A DNA stretch of 64,000 nucleotides. Source: Streptomyces hyaluromycini (GTDB lineage Bacteria; Actinomycetota; Actinomycetes; Streptomycetales; Streptomycetaceae). The stretch covers positions 186,001 through 250,000 of the forward strand of contig NZ_BCFL01000026.1 of the NCBI RefSeq assembly GCF_002217755.1, given 5' to 3'. Shown in pieces: positions 17,889-24,955 of the stretch (the first letter of the stretch is position 1; each line of letters opens with the position of its first letter). Under the pieces are notes generated by a model that made no database searches, was not told the origin of the DNA, and saw only the letters and a program-made list of their open reading frames with translations. Both the position numbers and the translations under genes were made by a program.

Positions 17889-17900
17889 GGTTCAAATCAC
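17889..17900 (+). promoter_or_regulatory. Candidate operator GGTTCAAATCAC
   Basis: An exact copy of the element between the GH5-like and kinase genes (reverse orientation at 11449-11460). Its 10-base core is shared, less one A, with the elements at 22937-22945 and 24004-24012. It lies 29 nt upstream of the binding-protein start codon, where it could block transcription. Confidence 0.55.
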
Positions 17901-17917
17901 CAACTTGAATTGTGATT

Positions 17918-17943
17918 GATGAAAATGTGGACCACAATTCATC
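17918..17943. promoter_or_regulatory. Interrupted 26-bp palindrome upstream of importer operon
   Basis: Outer arms GATGAA and TTCATC enclose a TGTGG-A-CCACA dyad, giving a two-tier inverted repeat in an AT-rich patch between the SurA-like gene and the binding-protein gene. The size and symmetry fit a dimeric repressor site. It lies next to the GGTTCAAATCAC element. Confidence 0.55.
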
Positions 17944-17996
17944 GGAGGTCAATGGTTCGCGTGTTTCGTTTCGGTTCCGCGCGCCGGCGGACGGGC

Positions 17997-18626
17997 TCAG
18001 TGCCGGTGCTCGTGGTCCGGATGCGCCGGGTCGCCGGGGTGCTCGTGCCCGGCCGGGTACGCGACGCCGGCCCGGGCCCGGTCCAGCCAGTCGAAGAAGG
18101 CCTGGCGTCCCCGCGCCCGCCGCAACTCCCGCGCCACGTCCTCCCGTACGCGCTCGTACGGCTGGAAGTCCTCGGCCGCCGCCGTCCCGAAGGCGTCGAC
18201 ACCGCGCCGCAGCGCGTCCTTGGTGAGGAACCGGTCCCGGTTGCGGACGTAGTAGTCCCGCACCGCCTCCTCGGGCACCCGCTGTTCGCCCTCCAGGGCG
18301 GCCAGCAGGGCGCGGGCGGCGGGGGAGTGGGCGAGGGCCACCGCGACGATGCTGCCCAGGTCGGCGACATCCGTTCCGGACACGGCCAGGACGCGCTCGG
18401 GGGAGATCTCCCGGGGCGGTTCCAGACCGCGCTCCACGCAGGCCCGCCGGGCCAGTTCGTCCGTGACGACGACCTGCGTCGCCCACCGCCGGCGCTGCCG
18501 CTCGGCCCGGTCGAGCGCCTCCGGACGGGTGCCCGCCGGGTCCCGGGCGGGCACGGCCGCCAGCAGCGTCTCCACGCGTTCCACCGGCACGGATTCCCCG
18601 CCCACCACAGCCGCGTGCTCGCTCAC
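17997..18626 (-). CDS. SurA/PpiC-like chaperone with histidine-rich tail
   Basis: A 209-residue protein with the SurA/PpiC N-terminal chaperone pattern, including AVVGGESVPVERVETLL near the start and VRDYYVRNRDRF at 122-133, followed by a C-terminal helix. There is too little sequence between these parts (about 140-155) for a parvulin catalytic domain, so isomerase activity is doubtful. There is no signal peptide. The last 16 residues hold six histidines (194, 196, 202, 205, 207, 209) mixed with Asp and Glu, a metal-binding-type tail. GTG 18626 overlaps the stop of the alpha-mannosidase gene (GTGA), so the two are translationally coupled. A metallochaperone or folding factor for that zinc-type enzyme is my inference. 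Confidence 0.7.
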   Translation of the reverse strand: MSEHAAVVGGESVPVERVETLLAAVPARDPAGTRPEALDRAERQRRRWATQVVVTDELARRACVERGLEPPREISPERVLAVSGTDVADLGSIVAVALAHSPAARALLAALEGEQRVPEEAVRDYYVRNRDRFLTKDALRRGVDAFGTAAAEDFQPYERVREDVARELRRARGRQAFFDWLDRARAGVAYPAGHEHPGDPAHPDHEHRH

Positions 18627-21600
18627 GGCGTCACCTCCAGTACGACCGCCTCGGTGTAGGCGACACACCCGTGCCAGCCGGCCTTCGCCAGCAGCCAGTA
18701 CGACCCCGGCTCCACCGCCGCGCCGTCCACCTCGATCCCGCACTCCAGCGACTCCCCGGCGGCCACCGTGAACCCCTGGCAGCCCGGGGCGACCCCGGCC
18801 CAGGTCCCCCACGAGGACACCGCCCACAGGGTGCCGCCGACCGGCCCCCGGGTCGGGTTCCGCAGCACGACCGGGACCGTCACCCGTTCACCCCGCCGGA
18901 CGTGGATCCGCTCGACTCCGAGGCGGGCCAGGAGAGTCGGCCCGGTCCGCCCGTCCGGCTCGCCCTCGGGCACGGCACCCGGCACATCGACGGCGACCAC
19001 GTCCTCGTACACCTGCCCGTCGCGGACCAGCCGCGCCCCCAGCCAGTACCGGCCGGGCGGGGTGTCCGGCGGCGGGGTGAGCGTGACCTCGGTGAGGGTG
19101 AAGCCGCCGGGGCCCAACGCGTAGGGCAGGCGCGCGGGTTCGGCCGTCCAGCCGGGCGGGTGACTGAAGTCTGCCGTGCCCGCGGCCGAGGCGTCGGTGA
19201 GCTCGGAGGAGATCCGCAGCGTCGCGGTGACCGGTCCGCAGGCGGTGAGCGCGGCCGGCGAGAGGTGGACGGCGACCGGGAGGTTGCCGCGGGGCGCGGG
19301 CCCGGAGTTGTGCAGCCAGTAGCGGGTGGCGACCGGCTGGGCGGGCTCGTGCGCGGCGACCCCGGGACCCGGCGCGGGCGGCGCGCCCCCGGGAGTCGCC
19401 CGTACGGTGGCCACCTCGAAGCCGGTGAGATCGAGGTCCAGCGCACCGCCCTCGGGGACCAGCGGCTCCCCGGGCCTCTCCAGCACGTCCGCCCGAGCGC
19501 CCGCCGTCCACGGCCGGGGACCGGTGACCCGGGCCCGCACCGGCCGCCCGTCCGCCTCGTGCAGCCGTACGACGACCCCGCTCGCCGGATCCGCGGCCGC
19601 CACGCTGCCGCGCGCGAGCGGCGCCCCGCTCGGCTTCAACGCGTCAAGGAGCACCCGGCCCTCTGGCTCCAGAGCGAGGAGGGTCGCGGTGCGCGGCAGG
19701 CTGCCCGGTGCCTCGGCGGGCGGCCGGACGCGTGCCGTGAGCGGGTGGTTGAAGGCGTGTCCTGCCTGCGGCAGCCCCAGCTCCCGCCAGTCGCCCGCAC
19801 CCGCGACCACGGCGTACTCGAACGTGTGCGACCAGCGCTGGAGTTGGAAGCCGGACCCGTCGGGTGCGGTGCGGCGGGGCGGGTCCACCCAGATGCCGGA
19901 GGGCCAGCCGGTGCAGGACCGCATCAGGGACATGTACAGGTCGCCGGAGGAGGTGACGACACAGCCGGGCGTGCCCCGGTTCAGGACGGCGAAGCTCCGC
20001 CCGTCCCAGGCGTCACCCGGCGGCAGTGCCTCGCCGCGCCCCGCCGCCGTGGCCCGTACGACCGCGTCGTCCAGGTCGGCGACCAGCGCGCCGACCGCCT
20101 TCGCGTCGTCCTCGGCGCCGGCCACGACCAGCAGGGGGAGCTGCTCCGGTTCACGGAGATCGGCGCCGGGCACCCACTCCTCGCGCAGCGACGCCCGCGG
20201 CGCCACCCAGACGGCCGCGAGACCGCCCTCGGCCAGCTGCCGGTTCATCTCCCGGGCCGCCGCCGGATCCCAGCTCAGCGCCTCGGCGACCACGGCGTTG
20301 CGGTCCGGGGTGCCCACGGCGATCCGGAGGTCGGGCAGGTTGGAGTCCACCTCCAGGTCGCCGTAGCGCGGACCGCCCGCGACCGTCGACGTGGCCGTGA
20401 CCCCCGCCCGCACCAGGGCCGCCGCGAGCGGGGTGCCCAGCTCACCGGCGGAGTCCCAGTCGGCATGGATGAGTTCGGCGACCCCGACCGCCCGTTGCCC
20501 GAGCAGCCGGCCGGTGTCGTCGTGCACGGCGATCCGGGCCGTCGAGCCCAGCCCGAACCAGGTGTTGGCCGGATTGTCGAGGGTCCACGGGAACCGCTCG
20601 CTGTCCACCTCCACGAACCCGAAGCCACGCCCGATCACCGCGTCCGCGACCTCGTGCACCGGCAGCCCGCCCTGCACGTCCGAGGGCCAGCGCACCCGGA
20701 TCAGCCGGTCGGCGCCGTCGTACCCGTCGATGCTCGTCGTCGCGTCGAGCCGGTCGACGCCCGTCCAGAGGGTCAGCCGCTGCGTGTACCGGAAGAGCCC
20801 GAGGTCACCGCGGACGGTGATCCGCGACCCGGCGGGGGAGTGCTCGACCTCGACGTCCGCGGTGACGTCCCGGCTCCGGGCGGCGGTCGTGCCGGTCGGG
20901 GTGAGATGCCAGGGCCCTTCGCCGAACCGCGGATGCCGGGGGTACTCCTCCTGCACGACCAGCTCGTTGCCGATCTCACCGGCGCGCAGCAACTCCCGCC
21001 CGCCCTCGGCGAGCCGGCGCAGCCCGCAGACCCCACCCCCGCGCGCCGGATCGACCGTGACCTCGTAGAACTCGTTGCGGATGGTGAGCCCTTCGCCCGG
21101 CGCCCACCCGGGCACCGAACCGTCCGCCAGCGAAAGGGCCTTGAGGCCCAACCCCGGTACGTCCGGTACGACGACCCGGAGCCGGCCGTCCTCCCGGACG
21201 GCGGGCAGCGGCAGGCCCGTGAGGTCCAGCGGGACCAGGCCGCCCGGGTCGTCGACCGTGAGCACGTCCCGGCGGCGCCAGGTGGCGGAGTTGAAGACGA
21301 CCAGGTCCGGGGCGCCGCCGGGCAGCGGGACGACCTCGCGGGCCAGCGCGTCGGTGGCGTCGGCGTGCACCGTCCCGGCCAGGTCGTACAACTCCCGCCA
21401 GCCGGTGAGGAGATCGACGTACACCTGGTCCGACTCCGAGCCGGTGATGGCGTCGTGATGGGCGCCGTAGACCAGTTGCCGCCAGGCCTTGTCGAGGGCC
21501 GCGTCCGGGTAGGGGTGCCCGGTGACGAGGGAGGCGAGGGTCGCCCAGGCCTCGGCGTCGGCGAGCAGCGTCTCGCCGTACCGCTGGGCCTGCTTGGTGT

Positions 21601-22888
21601 CGATGTAGGAGACGTCCTTGCCGGTGTAGACCGGGTTCATGTCCCGGGTCTGCGGCGAGGCCGTGCGGCCCTCCGTCGCCAGCTCGGCGCGCACGGCGGC
21701 GAAGAAGTCGCGGGGGATGCCGCTGACGAAGCGCGGCCAGACGTACCGCTCGTTCCAGTCGCGGTGGATGCCCGTCACCCAGCGGCACGGCGGCGCGTAG
21801 TCCCCGCCGACCGGCAGCAGCACGTTCCTGGTGAGCGCGACCTTCTTCAGCCCCTGGAACAGCCGGAACGCGGCCGCCTCCGCCTCGGGCAGGGTGGGCG
21901 CGTTGTCGATCGCCCAGCCGGCGCCGTAGTGGTTGACCATATAGGCGGTGAGCAGCCCGCGCCCCGAGGGCGCGATCCAGTTGAACTCGGCCGGGAACTG
22001 CATCCGCCCGGGATCGCGCGGCTCCTCGCCGAAGACGGAGAGCGTCGGCCCCCACTGGTGGAACGGCCCGCGCGCCCAGGAACTGGAGGTGATCCCGGCG
22101 TCCGCCATCAGCCCGGGGAACTGCGGATCGTGCCCGAACGCGTCCAGCTGCCAGGCGGTTTCCGGCGCCGCGCCCATGATCCGGCGCTGGAACCCGTCCC
22201 CGTACAGGGCGTTGCGTACGGTGGCCTCGGCGCCGGTGAGGTTGGTGTTGGGCTCGTTGTAGGTGCCGCCCATGATCTCGACGCGTCCCGAGCGGATCAG
22301 CTGGCGCAGGAAGGCCCGCTCCTCGGGGAAGGCGTCCCAGTAGGGTTTGAGGTAGTCGACCTCCGCGAGCACGAAGGTGTACAGGGGGTCGCGCCGGGCC
22401 AGGTCGCAGTGGGCGCGCACCAGGCTCATCCCGGACTGGCCGCGCGAGTCGAAGGTGCGGGCGGGCAGACCGCTGGAGGCCGGGTCGTCGGCGGTGTCCC
22501 AGGTCTCGGTGTAGGCGGCCTGGGTGTTCCACCAGACGGGGTCGTAGTGGAAGTGGCTGACCATGAACATGGTCCAGCCGGGCTCGGCGGCCGTGAACTC
22601 GGCCGCGTGGTGCAGGAGTCGGCCCGCACCCGCGTCCTCGACGGTCACCGTGATGTTGCGCCGGTCGCCGGGCGCGAGCCGCTCGGCGGACACGGGGACC
22701 TCCGCGCGTACGGTTCCGTCCTCGCCGGCGGTCGCCCGGTGCTCGCCGATGCTGCGCACCCCCGGCCCCTCGACGGTCAGCAGCACCGGACGGCCCGGGA
22801 TGTGCTCGGCCCGGACGACGACCACTTGCAGTGGTTTCTCAGGAGTGCCGGTGAAGAGCTCGGTCGACTCGACAGAGGTCACACGCAT
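18623..22888 (-). CDS. Cytosolic GH38 alpha-mannosidase
   Basis: A 1421-residue family 38 retaining alpha-mannosidase, which trims alpha-linked mannose and needs a divalent metal, usually zinc. The metal-site motif HFHYDPVWW begins at H112, and the nucleophile is D249 in WQLDAFGHD. The GH38 catalytic domain covers about 105-420, followed by the middle helical bundle and large beta-sandwich domains to about 1100, then extra beta-sandwich modules (two stretches like VTLTPPPDTPPGRYW and LECGIEVDGAAVEPGSYW). It is longer than typical bacterial GH38 enzymes because of the C-terminal modules. No signal peptide is present. It is translationally coupled to the SurA-like gene, and its promoter region carries the locus motif. 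Confidence 0.93.
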   Translation of the reverse strand: MRVTSVESTELFTGTPEKPLQVVVVRAEHIPGRPVLLTVEGPGVRSIGEHRATAGEDGTVRAEVPVSAERLAPGDRRNITVTVEDAGAGRLLHHAAEFTAAEPGWTMFMVSHFHYDPVWWNTQAAYTETWDTADDPASSGLPARTFDSRGQSGMSLVRAHCDLARRDPLYTFVLAEVDYLKPYWDAFPEERAFLRQLIRSGRVEIMGGTYNEPNTNLTGAEATVRNALYGDGFQRRIMGAAPETAWQLDAFGHDPQFPGLMADAGITSSSWARGPFHQWGPTLSVFGEEPRDPGRMQFPAEFNWIAPSGRGLLTAYMVNHYGAGWAIDNAPTLPEAEAAAFRLFQGLKKVALTRNVLLPVGGDYAPPCRWVTGIHRDWNERYVWPRFVSGIPRDFFAAVRAELATEGRTASPQTRDMNPVYTGKDVSYIDTKQAQRYGETLLADAEAWATLASLVTGHPYPDAALDKAWRQLVYGAHHDAITGSESDQVYVDLLTGWRELYDLAGTVHADATDALAREVVPLPGGAPDLVVFNSATWRRRDVLTVDDPGGLVPLDLTGLPLPAVREDGRLRVVVPDVPGLGLKALSLADGSVPGWAPGEGLTIRNEFYEVTVDPARGGGVCGLRRLAEGGRELLRAGEIGNELVVQEEYPRHPRFGEGPWHLTPTGTTAARSRDVTADVEVEHSPAGSRITVRGDLGLFRYTQRLTLWTGVDRLDATTSIDGYDGADRLIRVRWPSDVQGGLPVHEVADAVIGRGFGFVEVDSERFPWTLDNPANTWFGLGSTARIAVHDDTGRLLGQRAVGVAELIHADWDSAGELGTPLAAALVRAGVTATSTVAGGPRYGDLEVDSNLPDLRIAVGTPDRNAVVAEALSWDPAAAREMNRQLAEGGLAAVWVAPRASLREEWVPGADLREPEQLPLLVVAGAEDDAKAVGALVADLDDAVVRATAAGRGEALPPGDAWDGRSFAVLNRGTPGCVVTSSGDLYMSLMRSCTGWPSGIWVDPPRRTAPDGSGFQLQRWSHTFEYAVVAGAGDWRELGLPQAGHAFNHPLTARVRPPAEAPGSLPRTATLLALEPEGRVLLDALKPSGAPLARGSVAAADPASGVVVRLHEADGRPVRARVTGPRPWTAGARADVLERPGEPLVPEGGALDLDLTGFEVATVRATPGGAPPAPGPGVAAHEPAQPVATRYWLHNSGPAPRGNLPVAVHLSPAALTACGPVTATLRISSELTDASAAGTADFSHPPGWTAEPARLPYALGPGGFTLTEVTLTPPPDTPPGRYWLGARLVRDGQVYEDVVAVDVPGAVPEGEPDGRTGPTLLARLGVERIHVRRGERVTVPVVLRNPTRGPVGGTLWAVSSWGTWAGVAPGCQGFTVAAGESLECGIEVDGAAVEPGSYWLLAKAGWHGCVAYTEAVVLEVTP

Positions 22889-22931
22889 GGGGCTCCTACG
22901 AGTGCTCGGCGGAGCCCCATCCTGGCATCGA

Positions 22932-22967
22932 GGGGTGGTTCAATCAACCACGCATGTGATTCATTGA
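22932..22967. promoter_or_regulatory. Operator region between alpha-mannosidase and RpiR genes
   Basis: GGGGTGGTTCAATC (22932-22945) is repeated exactly at 23999-24012 upstream of the SIS gene. It forms part of a TGGTT-N5-AACCA dyad (22936-22950) and is followed by TTCATTGA (22960-22967), also found before the NagZ-type gene. It lies about 45 nt upstream of the alpha-mannosidase start. Confidence 0.55.
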
Positions 22968-22996
22968 TGGTTCATCCATGCAGAAGGCGAGCCGGC

Positions 22997-23881
22997 TCAG
23001 CGCGACCGCCGGGGCTTCGCCGCGTGCTGCCCGGCGATGTGGTCGGTCAACGCCAGTGAGGCGCTGGCCCGTTGGTAGGAGAGCTGGGCGACCCGGACGT
23101 ACAGGCAGTCGATGAGGACCAGCACCGAGTGGCGGGCGCCGATGATGCCGGTGGGGAAGCTGGTCTCCGAGGTGGAGGAGATGAGCCGGATGTCGGCGGT
23201 GCGGGCGAGCGGGGAACGCGGGTCGGCGGTGAGGGCGATCGTCGTCGCGCCGCGCTCCTTGGCCGTCTCGAACGGCTCGGTCGTCTCGCGGGTCGCCCCG
23301 GAGTGGGAGATGCCGATCGCGACGTCGGCGGGGGTGAGCAGGGCGGCCGAGGTGGCCGCGGCATGCACCTCGGTCCAGCCGCGCACCGAACAGCCGATCC
23401 GGAACAGCCGGGTCTCGGTCTCCTGCGCCACCGCGCCGCTGCCGCCCACGCCGTAGACGTCGATCCTGCGGGCGCGGGCCATGGCCTGCGCGGCCCGCTC
23501 GACCGCGTCCAGGTCGATCCGGTCCAAGGTCTGCTGGACGGCCCGCAGGTCCGCGGTGCCGACCACCTTCACCACCCGTTCCAGGCTGTCGTCCGGGGAG
23601 ATGTCCGGACCGATCTCGGCCGTGCCCCAGTCGGAGACCTCGCCGCGGCCCCGCTCCTGGGCGAGCGCGATCAGCAGGTGCTGGTAGGAGTCGAGGCCCA
23701 CGGCCCGGCAGAACCGGGTCACGGTCGCCTGGGAGGTGCCGGTGCGGCGGCCCAGCTCCGCGGCCGAACAGTGGGTGACGGCGGCCGGATCCTCCAGGAT
23801 CAGCTCGCCGACCTTCCGCAGGGAGCCGGCCAGGCGCGGCAGCTCGGTCCGGATGAGTGTGGTGACGTCGGTCGAGGGCAT
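22997..23881 (-). CDS. RpiR/MurR-family sugar-phosphate-sensing regulator
   Basis: A 294-residue transcription factor. An N-terminal RpiR helix-turn-helix (about 1-77, with the AAELGRRTGTSQATVTRFCRAVG recognition region in two halves) is joined to a SIS sugar-phosphate-binding domain (about 120-260; GVGGSGAVAQE, ISHSGATRET). It probably represses the surrounding glycan locus and responds to a phosphorylated sugar made by the kinase. It lies between the alpha-mannosidase gene and the SIS gene and near two copies of the shared element. No Shine-Dalgarno sequence precedes ATG 23881. TGATAC sits about 10-15 nt upstream, so leaderless transcription is plausible. Confidence 0.88.
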   Translation of the reverse strand: MPSTDVTTLIRTELPRLAGSLRKVGELILEDPAAVTHCSAAELGRRTGTSQATVTRFCRAVGLDSYQHLLIALAQERGRGEVSDWGTAEIGPDISPDDSLERVVKVVGTADLRAVQQTLDRIDLDAVERAAQAMARARRIDVYGVGGSGAVAQETETRLFRIGCSVRGWTEVHAAATSAALLTPADVAIGISHSGATRETTEPFETAKERGATTIALTADPRSPLARTADIRLISSTSETSFPTGIIGARHSVLVLIDCLYVRVAQLSYQRASASLALTDHIAGQHAAKPRRSR

Positions 23882-23998
23882 GAGGAGAAGGTATCAGCCA
23901 CCCTTTGAGCGGTCTGTTGAATACCAGGACCGGAAGGACGCGCCATTGCACAGCGTATGGCACGCATGATTTATTGATTCATCGACAGGCGTGTGGTT

Positions 23999-24012
23999 GG
24001 GGTGGTTCAATC
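23999..24012 (+). promoter_or_regulatory. Candidate operator upstream of SIS gene
   Basis: GGGGTGGTTCAATC, identical over 14 bp to 22932-22945. It is preceded by an AT-rich stretch TGATTTATTGATTCATC (23968-23984) that resembles the other locus promoters. The SIS start codon is 35 nt downstream. Confidence 0.55.
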
Positions 24013-24046
24013 CATCCGGTCGTTCCCGGCAGTGGGGAGTGCGAAC

Positions 24047-24835
24047 GTGTCCGTCGAGTCCGCCAACGAGTCCGGGGCCGGCCCGGTGAGCTCCGAACGC
24101 TTCGCCCGCGAGGGCCTCGACGCCCTCCGTCGCCTCACCGAGTCCGCCCGCGCCGACGTCACCCGGGCCGCCGCACTGATCGCCGACTGCGTCCGCGCCG
24201 ACGGGGTCGTCCAGGCCTTCGGCACCGGCCACTCCCAGGCCATGGTCCTCGAAGTCGCCGGCCGCGCGGGCGGCCTGGTGCCCACCAACCGGATCAGCAT
24301 CGCCGACCTCGTCCTCTACGGCGGCGAGCACCCGAGCGTCCTCGACGACCCGCTCCTGGAACGCGAGCCCGGCGTCGCGGCCCGCCTCTACGACCTCGCC
24401 GCCCCGCACCCCCAGGACCTCTTCGTCGTCATCTCCAACTCCGGGGTGAACAACGTGATCGTGGAGATGGCCCTGCACGCCAGGGAACACGGACACCGCC
24501 TCCTCGCCCTCACCTCCCTCGCCCACACCCGGGCGGTCCCGGCCGGCCACCCGAGCGGCAAGAAGCTCGCCGACCTGGCCGACGTGGTCCTCGACAACGC
24601 GGCCCCGCGCGGCGACGCCCTCCTCGGGCTCCCGGGCGGCGGCGCGGTCTGTGCGCTGTCCACGCTGACCGGGGTGATGCTCGTGCAGATGGCGGTGGCC
24701 GAGGCGGCCGGCCTCCTCCTCGCCTCCGGCGACCGTCCCCCGGTCTACGTCTCGGCCAACGTGCCCGGCGGCTTCGAGGGCAACCTGGAACTGGAGAAGC
24801 GGTACGCCGGACGGATCCGGCGCACCGCGAGCTGA
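24047..24835 (+). CDS. SIS-domain protein of the UPF0309 (SCO4393-like) family
   Basis: A 262-residue sugar-isomerase-fold protein. The phosphosugar-binding blocks are visible: FGTGHSQAMV near residue 60 and VVISNSGVNN near 128. It matches the UPF0309 family, for which the S. coelicolor member SCO4393 has, as I recall, been linked to GlcNAc-6-phosphate metabolism (NagS). GTG 24047 is chosen because GGGGAG lies 6 nt upstream. It is divergent from the RpiR gene. With a BadF-type kinase and a beta-N-acetylglucosaminidase in the same locus, an aminosugar-phosphate substrate is the natural inference. Confidence 0.85.
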   Translation: MSVESANESGAGPVSSERFAREGLDALRRLTESARADVTRAAALIADCVRADGVVQAFGTGHSQAMVLEVAGRAGGLVPTNRISIADLVLYGGEHPSVLDDPLLEREPGVAARLYDLAAPHPQDLFVVISNSGVNNVIVEMALHAREHGHRLLALTSLAHTRAVPAGHPSGKKLADLADVVLDNAAPRGDALLGLPGGGAVCALSTLTGVMLVQMAVAEAAGLLLASGDRPPVYVSANVPGGFEGNLELEKRYAGRIRRTAS

Positions 24836-24955
24836 GCGGACCTCAGCCGACCGGCGGGCGACGGCCGTTCCAGGGGAGCGCGAGTTCCAGGGTGCGGGAC
24901 ACCTGCCGTGTTCCTCGGGAGACGCCGTGCCCAGCCGGTCCGTCCGGTGCCGTGT

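Noticed and set aside
18671..23059. A very long open frame on the plus strand opposite the alpha-mannosidase gene
   Set aside because: Its predicted product is Arg/Gly/Pro-rich low complexity, with no domain, and it mirrors the third-position GC bias of the real GH38 gene.
24831..24847. GCTGAG/CTCAGC hairpin at the SIS gene stop
   Set aside because: The 6-bp stem overlaps the stop codon and is too weak to call a terminator.
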